A stretch of DNA of 64,000 bases from Impatiens glandulifera (GCF_907164915.1 NW_025919373.1:25270-89269), one strand, 5' to 3'; shown: positions 44,098 through 55,989, numbered from the stretch's first letter. Notes: generated by a model from the sequence alone, not told the origin. Program-made: numbers and translations.

Positions 44098-47000
44098 TTA
44101 TGGTCCTTCCCTTTTCACATTTGGATCAGCAAACCCTTCACCAGTCAGGAGATTTTGAAAACGAGGGACGAGAGCACGACCACCACTTCCGCCACTTCCA
44201 CCACCTTGGTCACCATTGCGACCTTCCCCTCTTTTGACTGGTCTGCATCTTTCTTCATCAATAACTTTTCTTTTAGATATGGTGCCTCTCGAAGCACCTC
44301 CCCTTGAACTACCGCCTCTTGAACTCTCTTCCCCCTTTTTAACATTATCATTATTAAGGGCAATAAGGGCTCTCTTTTTCTCAGCGGCAGCTTCAGCGAC
44401 TTCCATGGCTTGAACTGACCTTGCAAAAGAGTCATCTTGTTCCATACGTTCAACGTCGACTCTGTTCATAAAATTGGTCATCTCAACCATAAGATTTTGA
44501 ACAAGATTCATTCTAGTCATAATTTCTTGATGAAATGTCAAGTTAAATTCCTTTTGTTCCTCAGACTTCGCCGTCTGTCTTTTAAAGAAATCTTTTCAAA
44601 CTTGTAATAGGTAGAGTTGACGATGTGGACTTCGTAAGTATTTTTCTTCACTGTCTTCTCCAATTCTTTCTGAGTTGCAAGAAAAGAGGAAAATTGTTTC
44701 TTATTTTAACTATATCCCTTCTCGAGATTTGACATTCTGGACTGCATGTCCAGCATATTCTTTTGAAGAGAACGCATCATCTCCGCCATAGAGTTTATGA
44801 ATATTACACCTCCAAGGGAGGTTTCTTTAGCAGATGACACCTCTAGAGAGCTGGTTGGAGCAGTTCGAATGGGACTAACATGAGTATGAACCTGCATAGA
44901 ACATTATGGTTCTTCTTCCTCAAATGCATCCCCAGACTTCTCTTGATCTTTGAGAATGTCTTCATAGACTTTTTGAATCTGTTCTGAAATTTCTTCGGTA
45001 TGAAGGGGTATCTTAGTAACTTTATCAATAATGTTCACTAGTGTCCTAATAGGAGAGGATCGAGGAGATGGTGAGCAGGGAACAAAGCATTCTTCTAATG
45101 GTATTTCTTCTAACGAATTGTCGTTGTTAGCTCGTTCCCCCTAAGCTGAAGGAGTCTTATCAAATTCATCTTATTTCGTGGGTTCCCCCTCAGTTTGTGC
45201 TTCAATAGGCTGATCAGCCCCAGCCTCTTTCACTGGAGATGGCTCTACTTCTAGAACAGGGGTTTCCGGCACATCTGATTCTTGTTGAGGAACAGGCGAT
45301 TGAATAATTTCAGCAATATTCTCCTCTTCTTCCATGATTGAATCAGGTTGAACATAATTCTGAGTCTGATCGATAAGGGCCTGGGCCAACAAGCGTTTCA
45401 CTTCAACAGATAAATTCCCCAATTCAATTAGATGAGCAACATCTTGCTCTTCTTCTTGTGATATCACATTGTCATCTTTAGAGAGTTGCATCGGCTCGTC
45501 ATCACTCGATGGATTATAAAATAGATTTAACCTTGAAGATCCGGTGTTATGAATAAATCTGAGAACAGTTGAGCTATAACTGCTCATAATTTGATCAAGT
45601 TTCTTTAATGCACTCTCTTCTACAACAGCATTTCTTTCCATCGGGTTGAAATTTCCTTTTCTTGCCTCGAGCAGAGGAAAGAGAGCCTGACCTCTGATAT
45701 TAGCTTCCACCAGATCTTTCCTCTTGTGGGCTTCATGGACCTCAGTGGTTTTAGCCCACTTCAGGACTCGTTTCTCCACATTAACCAACTTCCTCCATGT
45801 TCCCATAACATCTTTTCCTTTAATAACTTGATCATACCTGTTGACCACTCTTTTCATCACCCAAGTGTAGAATATATCAATTTTCACAGCTGCTTTCGCA
45901 TTAGCTTGATCCATCATTAGATTAATAATGCAGTTGGCTTCTGAAACTTTCTCATTTGAATCTGTGACAATAGCTTTACCTTTTCCAATAACCTCAACTG
46001 GTTTAGGAATTGGTCTTGGCTCTCAGATGGTTATGCCAGCAACGCTCCTGGTGGCTCTCATAATTTCGTGTGCTGTTAGCGGCTTGGAAAAACACCCTTT
46101 TGAGACCTTAGACAGGTCTCCTTTTCCCGTGACTTCGGATGTTTCTTGAGCAGTATTAAAAACAGGCGGTTCGACATTGGTAGAATGGGAGCCTGTTCGG
46201 TCAATACTACAATGACAGGGGTTAGAATAGCACCCTGCTCTATTTTAGTAATACCAGTAGCTACAACGGCTATAGGTTTTTTTAGAAGGACATGAGATGG
46301 AATCATGTCAATGCATTCAATGTTTGGACCAACTGGCTCAACAGTTGGCCCGACAACTTGTTCCGATACATGAACAACAACACATACACTTTGTTCCAAC
46401 ACATGTACACTAAAGATAGGCACTTCGGCCAAAGCAGGAGAGGAAATTACCTTGCAAGATTCCTTGGATGACTTAGACGCCCTAGACGCCTTTAACTGGT
46501 CACCTTTTGAGACGGATGACTTTGCCAACTTTTTCAACTAGCTGGGGGATGGAGTAAGTTAAGAAATAGGGAAGGCTGCAAAAGGAGGAGGACATTGCTT
46601 TGCTCTGGAGTCAACCACTCCAGAATCTTTCTTCAAAGAGCTCTTTTAGCTGTTGGAACTAGCCTTAGATTCAATAATAGTTCTGGCTCTTTTAGACCCC
46701 ATAGAGAGATTAAAGGCGGTGGTTGCTTAGATCGAGTGACAGATTTACCACCCGTCTGTTGGCTAGACGAGCTAGAGAAAGACTCTTTTGAGTTCTTTAG
46801 TCTTGTGAGAGTGTTGGCAACAGTGAAAGAGGTGAAAACACGACTAGAGTTAATAGCCTCACTTTCTCCCATAGGAACCCCCAAATGTTTCAGAAACCGA
46901 CTGAGTTGGGCAGTGAATCCCACACTCTCCTTGTTCTTAAACTGAATCGACTCACAAAGATTAGTAAATAGCGTAGAAGCCCAGTTGACTTGAATGCCCT

Positions 47001-47501
47001 TTGAAATAGTTGTCATATAGTCGAAGCGATCTTGATTATATAGTTGGAATGAACCTGGTCTTCCTTGAAGAGCCTTTGCTACTATGTCGTTAAAAGACTA
47101 AAATACGGCTTTACAACCTTCTTATTCCCATTCATCCTAATTTCCGAACCGTCGATTGAGAAAGTAGTCTTCATCTCCGTGATGGTTTCCGCTGGAAGAT
47201 GAAGATTAAAAGTGTGACCCTTCGATGGAAGTTCAAAGAACTCCGCATAAGCGGATTCATCAAAAGAAATAGTCGTCTCGTTCACAGTCGCCGAAATGGA
47301 ATCACCAACTAAGGTTGCCGACTTAAAGAACTCCCGAACTTCCTTTTCGTGGAATATAAACGGACTGCCGAGATATTTTCCGTGGATGGAATATTCCAAG
47401 GATTGGAACATATCAACCACGTCTTGTTGATCGAAAGAGTACACCGAGGCGAAATATACCTGTAGAGTGTTGTGACCAAGGGTAATCTTCTTGTTAACCA
47501 T
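44098..47501 (-). pseudogene. element 3 accessory gene, about 1130 codons, broken
   Basis: The ATG at 47501 (MVNKKITLGHNTLQVYF) starts the accessory domain: MFQSLEYSIHGKYLGSPFIF, VREFFKSATLVGDSI, YAEFFELPSKG. A frame change near 47090 follows, then TTISKGIQVNWASTLFTNL and SVGFTAQLSRFLKHLG. Long Ser/Lys- and Val/Pro-rich stretches come next. Then a helical region (45171-45917) reads VVNRYDQVIKGKDVMGTWRK and VEKRVLKWAKTTEV. The tail (44098-44541) reads MTRMNLVQNLMVEM and NNDNVKKGEESSRGG, then Arg/Gly-rich. Several stops separate these blocks, all in order on one strand. It is far longer than the element B copies. Confidence 0.65.
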
Positions 47502-48470
47502 TAGAGAAAGGATGGAGAGGATAAACAAGATTCTTAAGAGAGAAATTAGAGAAATCTAGGGTTCTTAAGAAATTTGTGAGCGTAAAACATTCAATCGCAT
47601 ATAATATGTGCTTAAATAGACTTCGAAAGGTTGCATGACTTAACCGTCACTTTGCAAAAAAGTAGGTCCCACTAATTAATGTTAGACGCATTTTCCCAAA
47701 GGTAGTCATCATTAATTTAAGGGTATATCAGTCATTCTCTTTTAACTTGAGAGACACGTGTCTTCATGTTATTTGAATATGACCATTTTAGTGTTTGAGC
47801 GGGAAAATTAGATGACATCGCATAGAGGACAATTGTCCTTAATCAGTTTTTGAAAATGAAGCATCTAATATAACACATAGTTAGACGTTTATCTTACTTC
47901 TACAATCTATGTGGATTAAGCGACTATTAGACGCATGAGTCTATTAGACACAGGCGTCTAATTACTTGTCTTATAACATGTCTGAACGTCTATTAGACGT
48001 CAACGTTTAATTACGTATGAACAACACGTATTAGACATGTGTTTGGTTAGACATGAGCATCCAATTGCTCTTATCTTATAAACGTTTAAACGTCTAACCG
48101 CGCAGGTTATCAACCAAGACAATTTAACTTAGAGACATAGAGTGTGTAAGTAAGAATACGTCTAAGTACTTGCTTCTCCTTTTAGACGTCCTTGTCTAAT
48201 AAATTGATTAAAGCTTTAGTTTGCGTGCATCTTTATTTATACAGTAAATTTCTCTCTCAATTTATGCATCTACAAAAAGAATAAAGAAATGTTTTGAGGT
48301 CCTTAAGACCTAAAATATTTTAAGGTAGAAAACACTTAGTCCTTAGGAGTGGCGAGAGCCACTGTTGATCTTCTAGAACATGTCCTCAGAAGAGTATGTT
48401 CCAAGCTTCCTTTCTGCAACTTTCCTGTATCACCTACATAAAAAAATATTTACACTTTTGGTACCCACAT
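47502..48470 (-). promoter_or_regulatory. putative promoter of the element 3 accessory gene; deletion junction
   Basis: TCTATTTAAGCAC (about 47609-47621) lies about 110 nt before the ATG, with a CT-rich leader (CCTCTCCATCCTTTCTCTA). TTAGACG / CGTCTAA motifs, single and paired, are scattered at 47879-48200. The segment 48300-48470 is the remnant just after gag; pol should lie here but is absent. Confidence 0.55.
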
Positions 48471-50262
48471 TCACTTGGGTCCTCGATCAATCAGTCCCTT
48501 GGGTATCCATATTTGAGTTATCTTTATAGATTTCTCATTTTGTGTTGTAATTAATGCGTATGATTTAGACTTAGTAGACGTCTTCCTGTTAACCACTGAT
48601 CCCTTAACTTTAGAGGATGATTTTTTTTTTAAAACTCCTTGACTTCGTGTCAAGTTTTAGATTGCCAGACTTGTTGGCTGCTTCTAACTTAATTTTCAGC
48701 CAACTAACAGTTGGCGGAGCATAAGTTATCTCATCCTTTAAAGCTAGCTCCTCATGGATTGGATTAGTTTCAGTGTTAGTTAAACTTCCTTTGACAAAAC
48801 TTATCGGCTTAAATTTGTCAGTTATTGAGTTTCACTTCTTACGGGACTGGTCTGGGTCATTGCTATCAAATCCTAAATCGGATTTAGATCCAGCAGGTTT
48901 CAACAGACTCATCTGATATTTGACAGCTTCTCCAGACCTTGTCCAAGCACTAACAATATAGTTTAACCGTTTGTTTTCAGAAGAGAGAGTTTGAATCTTT
49001 TATTTGAGCATCTCATTTTTAGATGAGAACTCGACTTTGCCATTTTCAAGAACGTTTGATTCTAGAGTTTGAGATAAAATAGGTTGAGACACTTCAGAGG
49101 TAGATTTTATTTTATTCTAGGACTCTGTTAGCTTTCTGTACTCTATGACCATGTCATTAAGTGCTGCTACCAATTCTTCCTTTGAAATTTTTTCAGAAAA
49201 GAAGTCAAATACCTCAGATTCCTCAACTTCTTCTTCTTTTTCTTCCTCTCTTTCCATGAAACAAGGAACCTCGTCATCATCACTGTCACTGGATGATGAG
49301 TCAGAATCACTATAGTTACATTTGTTCTCCCCGTCGCCTGCCAAAAGAGCCTTCAACTATTTTTCTTCATCCTTCTTCTTCTCTTCACGCTTCGGCTTCC
49401 GACATTCCGATTTTTAATGACCTAAAATACCTCAGTTAAAACACTTAACATTAGCTTTATATTTCTTATCGTCATTGGTATTTGAGGAGTTTGAGTTAGA
49501 ATTTCTCTGCTTCATTAATTTGCCGAATTTCTTAACGAAGAGAGACATAGTATCGCTGCTGAGATGCTGGGAAGCAGTCTTCACATCAGGGACAACTGCT
49601 GGCTCTTCTATAGTCACTAAGGCTTTGGTAATGATGGTGGATGAGGGGTGATCTTCTTCAATCCTTGAGTTCAACTCGAACTCATAGGCCTTGAGATCAA
49701 CAAACAAATCGAAGAGCTCGATCTTTTTAACGACTTTAGACTCCGTCATTGCCATGGTCTTTATGTCCCACTCCCTTGCTAAAGCTCGCATGACCTTGAT
49801 AGAAATCTCCATGTTGCTGTAGGTCTTGCCAAGAATGGATAGAGTGGAGACAACTTTGTTGAACCTTGCGTCAAACTCAGTCATTATTTCTCTCAGACGC
49901 ATTTTGAAGTTGTCGAACTGTTGAGTAGCAACCATAATTTTGTTCTCTTTGGTTTGCTCATTGCCCTCACACAGTTGAGTGAATCTGTCCCAGATCTCCT
50001 TGGCAGTTTCACATTCGATGAGGTAGTTGAACATGTTATCGTCAAGAGATTTGTACAGAACGTCCAATGGCATGTTGTTGAGGTTATTTTTCCTCTTATC
50101 TTCGTTGGTCCATTCGGATTTGTCCTTTTCGATTTTGATGGAAACATCTGTGATAACACTCCACATGTCATCATGAAGAGAGGAAAGATGAGCACAGACT
50201 CTCTTCTTCCACACAATATAGTTTGCTTTTTGAAAACGCATGGATTGCGGTGACACTAGCAT
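48471..50262 (-). pseudogene. gag: element 3 Gag, interrupted by stops
   Basis: The ATG at 50262 gives MLVSPQSMRFQKANYIVWKK, ECETAKEIWDRFTQLCEGNE, KVMRALAREWDIKTMAMTES (UBN2, close to element B). The zinc knuckle reads KCFN, stop, GILGH, stop, KSECRKPK, so its second Cys and another residue are lost to stops at about 49370-49432. An acidic segment (SDSDSSSSDSDDDE, 49117-49356) and a coiled region (LSSENKRLNYIVSAWTRSGE) follow. The frame ends IKITQIWIPKGLIDRGPK at 48471, with the same GPK-stop as element B. Confidence 0.8.
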
Positions 50263-50311
50263 CTTTAGATATGGTCGATATTCTTGGTGATAGCTTGAGA
50301 ATAGAAACAGA

Positions 50312-50323
50312 GCTCTAATACCA
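50312..50323 (-). other. element 3 primer binding site
   Basis: TGGTATTAGAGC on the minus strand, two bases from the LTR edge at 50326. Confidence 0.85.
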
Positions 50324-50325
50324 AT

Positions 50326-50518
50326 TGATAGGAACAATGTAATCAATAGAGACGGGGTCTAACTATTGATGACAACTTCTAGAAACCGGTTTGATAGAAA
50401 TTCTGTTAGGGATTAATATCACTTTCTATTCTTCACACCCTTGCAAACTCTTGAAGCGATTCAAGTGTGGAACTGTGGTTTGATGCTTCCAACCAATGAG
50501 AGAAGGAAAGACGGAATG
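50326..50518 (-). mobile_element. element 3 5' LTR, 193-bp fragment
   Basis: Plus strand starts TGATAGGAACAATGTAATC and follows the 3' LTR (CAATAGAGACGGGGTCTAAC) to GGAAAGACGGAATG, where it stops abruptly at an inverted LTR fragment. The hairpin array is missing from this copy. Confidence 0.85.
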
Positions 50519-50718
50519 TGTTAGGTCAAATTATTTTGATCAGCGTTATTTTAATGATGTATTAGTAAAACTTTGATTAAGAATGAAGCTAAGCCGTCTA
50601 ATTGCTTTTGTGCAGGTGCATCAAAATATACTAAGTTAGACTTAGTTTGAAACAGGCTAATTAGATGCGCTGCTAGTTAGACGTGCAGTCTAACAGATAC
50701 GTAGTTATACGTGCACTC
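50519..50718 (+). mobile_element. inverted LTR fragment, 200 bp
   Basis: It starts exactly at an LTR terminus in plus orientation (TGTTAGGTCAAATTATTTTG) and follows the reverse complement of the element 3 LTR end (TTATTTTAATGATGTATTAG, GTGCAGGTGCAT) down to two array units. It is then cut by the LTR of element 4 at 50719. Either the start of an oppositely oriented related element or an inversion product. Confidence 0.8.
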
Positions 50719-52551
50719 TGATAGGATCGGCTTTATCAATAGAGACGGGGGTCTGGAGATTGATGAAGGCTTATGAAAAACGGTTTGAAAGAAATCTTGT
50801 TAGGGATTTGATTCACTTTCTATTCTACGCAAACCCTTGTAAACACTTGAAACAGAATCAAGTGCGGAAATGTTTACTTAGGTTTGAAGCTTAAGATGAA
50901 AAATGAGAAGATGACAGAAAAGAACAACACAACAGTTTGTTTATGGATGTTCGGAGCAAACTCTCCTACGTCACCCCTTCTTCCAACCACCGGAAGGATT
51001 CACTATAATATGATTTGAATCAATTACAGTTTGCACACACTTAGTTCACTGTTGAACATAACAAACTTTGTTCAACTTACAAGATGAAGAATATCACTCA
51101 GCTAAAGGATGCTTTTGATTCTAACTCTCTCTTGATTAACACACAGTACAATCAGGAAAGCAACTCACAGTATGAATATTCAAAAGCTTGATTTCTCAGT
51201 AATTTCAGTAAGCAAGATGATCGAGAGATTGTCCGTTGTCCTTAAGAATCTTTAAATATGCACATGTACCAACGTTCGAATCTTTAGAATGATACGTGGA
51301 ACTCTTCTATTAGAACGCCTCCATAGTACACAGAAGACACTCAATACAAGGATCGTGGTCGTACACAACAGCTAGTGCGCCGAATATTCTTCAGAGATTT
51401 ACCTACAAAACAAGTAGTGAGAAGGATATTCGCTTACGTGTCATTGGTTTATGGGTTGCATCGGGCTGTCGTACTGATCTTCACTAGAAAGTGGAGCAGG
51501 AGTAGCGTACAGCTATAGCACGTGGGTGGGCGGGTGCTAGCTTCAAGCAACTGCTTAAGCAAGTCATTAGACGTATTTCAATTAGACGACCTCGTCTAAT
51601 GAAATCAAACGTCCCCGTCTAATAACATACTCCATTAGACCACATGGTCTAACGGGATTAGACTTACGTCTAATTACAATCACTTCACACTAATCTGAAA
51701 GAGATAGACTACACGTCTAACTTTCACAAGTTAAACTGCACGTCTAACTTTTACCAGTTAGACTGCACGTCTAACTTTCTCTTTCTATTAGACTGCACGT
51801 CTAATTGCGTTCCACTTCAGACTAATCTGAAGGAGTTAGACTACACGTCTAACTTTCACAATCCATTAGACTACACGTCTAACTCCACGAGTTAGACTGC
51901 ACGTCTAATTACGGATTCATTAGACTGCACGTCTAACTCCACGAGTTAGACTGCACGTCTAATTATGAGTTCATTAGACTGCACGTCTAACTCCACGAGT
52001 TAGAGTGCATGTCTAATTACGAGTCCATTAGAATGCACGTTTAACTCCACGAATTAGACTGCACGTCTAATTACAAGTCCATTAGACTGCACGTCTAACT
52101 CCATTAGTTAGACTGCACGTCTAGTTATGAGTCCATTAGACTGTACGTCTAACTCCATGAGTTAGACTGCACGTCTAATTACGGATTCATTAGACTGCAC
52201 GTCTAACTTCACGAGTTAGAATGCACGTCTAATTACGAATCTATTAGACTGTACGTCTAATTCCTCCAGTCTATTAGACTGCATGTCTAATTCCATGAGT
52301 TAGACTTGACGTCTGATTCCTCCAGTTAGACTGCACATCTAAATCCGCTTAATTAGACTACACGTCTAACTTCGCTAGTTAGACTACACGTCTAACTTTG
52401 TGCAACTAATGCCACGAGTCTAATGATATTGTTTTTCAATACACCTGCATAAAAAACAATTAGACGCATAAATAACCCATTCATCATTTCATCATCAAAA
52501 TTCCAATAGTCAAACTATTTCAACATTTAGTGAAAATAATTTGACCCAACA
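50719..52551 (-). mobile_element. element 4 3' LTR, 1833 bp
   Basis: Plus strand TGATAGGATCGG .. TTTGACCCAACA. A TATA-like CATATTTAAAG (minus strand, near 51250) is present. The middle part matches element 3 (CACTTTCTATTC, AAACCCTTG, TTATGGATGTTCGGAG). The array is at 51570-52410. Confidence 0.9.
51570..52410. repeat. hairpin array in element 4 LTR
   Basis: Units TTAGACTGCACGTCTAA are separated alternately by CTCCACGAG and TTACGAGTCCA, giving a higher-order period of about 53 bp. The arms are the same as in the element 3 array, but the spacers and their alternation differ, so the two arrays expanded independently from one motif. Confidence 0.9.
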
Positions 52552-52566
52552 ATTTCCCCCTTTTTG
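52552..52566 (-). other. element 4 polypurine tract
   Basis: AAAAAGGGGGAAAT on the minus strand beside the LTR. Confidence 0.85.
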
Positions 52567-53074
52567 ATGATGAGATTAAAATCCTGCATGTTCAACAGAT
52601 TAGTGTATCTATCATATAGATGTAAACGAACCCCTGTTTACATATAAACATTTTCAAACACACAATATTTAGAATATAACATTCATAATCACATAAATAA
52701 GAGTGTTTTCAGAAGAAACACACAAAAGATTGTTCCAAAAGTAACCAAAATAAGTTCCTAACAAAAACATCATCAAAAGATCTTCAAAAACTTCATCTTA
52801 AATGAAAATAAATTCTATTCTAATCTTCTTCTTCTTAATCATTTTTCTGGAAAGGATAGTCTTTAACCTAGGAAGTCTCTAAGATTGCGGTTAGAGGAAA
52901 GTTGGAAACATCTCTTTTCCTTTTCTTAAACTTAAGCCTCTTCACTCTAAGAACATATTACACAACCTTCTGGTTGTTCAGAGTTTTTGAAGGAAGGTGA
53001 AAGATTTTACTGGGTACATCGAGGAGGAAGCAAAGGAAAGCGCCAAGAGGACCGTCAAATCCAAAGATAGTCTT
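52567..53074. other. 3' region of element 4 accessory gene, decayed
   Basis: No intact ORF on the minus strand. A basic run (KRLKFKKRKRDVSNFPLT) is readable near 52900-52960 and may be a relic of the accessory gene's tail. Nothing else is seen. Confidence 0.4.
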
Positions 53075-53626
53075 TCAGGCACAAATCATTCTGACAAGGT
53101 TTCCGAAGAGGAAGCTTGTCCAATTGAAGGGCACACATCTAGTGATAGCCACCATAATCTCAAAAACCTTAGTACAATACCTGTAAGAAGATTCTTTGGA
53201 GAGAAGAGATTTTGAGATGATTTCTCTTAGAAGAGCGAACTCATCTTTCAGGAGGTTTTTCTTCCCGTGAATATCCATTTGGGGAGAATCAAAGAAGACT
53301 TTCATCATTGTAAACATGATTTCAGGAGGAGAAGGTGAAAACTCATGAATACATACGTTGGGAAGTTGAAAGAATATACCAAACGAGCTTTCAGTGATAC
53401 AAATCATCTGGCCCATAACAATCCCAGCAACGATTTTGTCCTGATAGAAACCGGCTGTTTCGAAGAATTCACGAACCAACTGTTCATGATAGAGATGATG
53501 AGGGGTGAGGAACTTTCGAAGCCCGGAGGCTTTCAATGACTCAAACATCTTGTGCATACTAGGAGATTTCAACGTGGATACTGATTTGAAATCCACTTGA
53601 ATAGATTTAGGATAGATGGAAGACAT
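53075..53626 (-). pseudogene. element 4 accessory protein, N-terminal domain only
   Basis: From the ATG at 53626: MSSIYPKSIQVDFKSVSTLK, KMFESLKASGLRKFLTPHHL, YHEQLVREFFETAGFYQDKI, ITESSFGIFFQLPNVC, LLKDEFALLREIISKSLLS, FEIMVAITRCVPFNWTSFLF, GNLVRMI. This is the accessory domain as in B a-c, ending just after the NW block, so the GY/GF and C-terminal parts are missing. The ORF can be extended upstream in frame to 53659, but the MSS start matches copy a (MSQ) and precedes VDF at the same distance. Confidence 0.75.
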
Positions 53627-54386
53627 TTCGACTAGGTGAACATGAACTAGACTATTCAAATTCTAGAGAGAGAGACTCGGATTCGGAAATACTCAACCAT
53701 TTGAGCAATCCCACACATTAAAAATTAAAAACCTAGCGTGTAGTTAATATGCAATGATCATTCCTACCGTCAAAAGCTCATATATCTGTTTTCAAGAGAC
53801 GCATCATTTAATATTAATCATGAAAATGCATAGTTAATACTAAACGTATAGATTGAAGTTATCAGAAATATTAGTCATTTTTCATGTATTGAGAGACACA
53901 TGTCTTCAATCCTTTTAAGAAATGACTGATTTAATTTTTGGCGGAAAAAAGTACATGAACGGATACATAATCAACTAACAGTTGTCCAAATAGCCAGAAG
54001 ATGAAAAGTTCAATTTACACGAGTAGTTAGACGTTTATTCTCCTTTTCACATTTTCAACTTTTATTTGAAAGTCTGTCTATTAGACGTGTACGTCTAATT
54101 ATGCAAAAACACCATGTGCACCACGCGTGTTTGGTTAGACGTGAGCATCCTTTTGCTCATGACGTAAAAACATTGAACGTCTATTAGACGTGTGCGTCTA
54201 ACCATGCAGGTTAAATAACCAAGACAAATATTCCAGAGGAAGATTAAAGTGTTAGAGTAGACGTACGTCTAAGTAGTTGTGTTTCTCAAACCCTAATCCT
54301 TAGGACGTATTAAGACCTCTGTCTTCATATCTGTTGAATTATGTTTTGAACAATATGTTCCCCCTCAATTTATGCACGTAATCACA
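53627..54386 (-). promoter_or_regulatory. spacer between RT and accessory gene of element 4
   Basis: TTAGACG, ACGTCTAA and paired ATTAGACGTGTRCGTCTAA motifs lie at 54026-54275, about 400-650 bp upstream of the accessory ATG, the same place as in element 3. A TATA-like box is not clear. CTCTCTCTCTAGAAT leader-like sequence precedes the start. Confidence 0.45.
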
Positions 54387-55985
54387 TCAATAAAGATCAA
54401 CAAGACCTAAAATGTTTCTAAAGTGAGAAAACTTAGCTTCGGGCAGAGACTTCGTAAAGATATCTTCCGTTTGTTGATCTGTGGGAACATATTCAAGACA
54501 AATCTGCTTCTGATTGACGTGTTCTCGGATAAAATGATGCCTGATTTCGATATGCTTTGTCCGAGAATGCAGAACTGGATAGTAGGTGATTGCAATGGCA
54601 CTAGTTTTGTTGTAGAAAATTGGAGATTCTTCAGCCTCAATCCCATAGTCCCTAAGCTGTTGTTGAATCCACAAGAGCTTAGAGCAACAACTACCAGCTG
54701 CAAGATACTCGGCTTCAGTTGTAGAAGTAGCAACTGATGTCTACTTCTTGCTGAACCATGAGATTAACCGATCTCCAAGGAACTGGCAAGTTCCACTCGT
54801 GCTTTTTCTATCAATTTTGCACCCTGCATAATCTGCATCTGAGAAACTGGTCAAATTGAAACTAGAATCCTTCGGATACCATAGTCCCACATTTTGCGTT
54901 CCCTTTAAGTATTTAAGAATACGTTTAGCAGCAGTGAAGTGAGAAAGTTTAGGATTAGTCTGAAATCTACCACAAACTCCAACGGCAAACTGGATGTCTG
55001 GCCTGCTAGCAGTCATATATAGAAAGGATCCGATGAGTCCTCTATATGCTGTTACATCGACACACTGGCCACCTTCAACTTTATCCAGTTTACTAGAGGA
55101 GCTCATTGGAGTAGCTGCAGCAGAACAATTTTCCATTCCAAACTTCTTTAGAAATTCCTTGGTGTATTTGGCCTTATTGATGAGGGTCTCATTTTCTAAC
55201 TGACGTACTTGAAGCCCAAGGAAGAATATCAATTCTCCCATCATGCTCCTTATTGATGGAGTAGCTTCAAATCTGTCCTGCATCATCTTAGAAAACTTCT
55301 CACACAATTTGGGGTTAGTTGAACCAAAAATAATGTCATCAACATATATTTGAACAAGTAGAATGTGAGAGTCTTTAGTGAATCTAAACAAAGTTTTATC
55401 CACAGTTCCAATAATAAAATAATGATCAAACAAAAATTCAGTTAAAGTGTCATACCAAACTCTAGGAGTTTGTTTAAGACCATACAATGCTTTGTCAAGC
55501 TTATAAACATGATTAGGTAACACATGATCTACAAACCCAGGGGGTTGCTCAACATATACTTCTTCACTCAATTTCTCATTTAAAAATGCACTTTTCACAT
55601 CCATTTAAAAAACCTTAAAGTTCTTAAATGATGCATATGCAAGGAATATTCTGAATGCCTCAAGTCTTTCTACAGGTGCAAAAGACTCATCAAAGTCGAT
55701 ATCTTCCTCCTATCTGTATCCTTGAGCATCTAAACGAGCTTTGTTTCTAATGAATAAACTATCTTCACTAAGCTTGTTTCTAAAGACCCATCTTGTTCCT
55801 ATAACTGACTTATTAGTTGGTCTAGGGGTAATATGCCACACCTTATTTCTCACAAATTGGTTTAACTCCTCCTGCATAGCATTGTTCCAATCTGGATCAA
55901 CTACAGCTTCACCAATTTTCTTGGGTTCAATCTGAGAAATAAATGCAGAATTGGCCATTTCATCCATCAATTGACGTCTTGTCCT
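54387..55985 (-). pseudogene. element 4 RT and RNase H, three stops
   Basis: One frame from about 55985: [44 protein letters not shown], stop, EEDIDFDESFAPVERLEAFR, NFKVF, stop, [36 protein letters not shown], intact [38 protein letters not shown], stop, [19 protein letters not shown], ending FRNILGLVDLY. All three stops stand where element B has Gln. The homology to element B begins just before NSAF, so the N-terminal RT linker, integrase and gag are gone. Confidence 0.9.
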
Positions 55986-55989
55986 TTGA

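Larger units (their letters stand above)
41974..50518 (-). mobile_element. Ty1/copia element 3: gag plus accessory gene, no pol
   Basis: Minus-strand order: 5' LTR fragment (50326-50518), PBS, gag (to 48471), a motif-rich spacer, accessory gene (47501 to 44098), PPT, complete 3' LTR (41974-43953). The protease-integrase-RT block that should follow the gag end at 48471 is missing; the accessory promoter region begins within a few hundred bases. Size about 8.5 kb. It is inserted in element 2. Confidence 0.85.
50719..55985 (-). mobile_element. Ty1/copia element 4, 5'-truncated
   Basis: Minus-strand order: RT-RNase H (truncated at about 55985), spacer, accessory gene, PPT, 3' LTR (50719-52551). 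Gag, protease, integrase and the 5' LTR are missing; a gypsy gag fragment abuts the break. Same family group as element 3, judged by the LTR ends and motif array. Confidence 0.85.
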
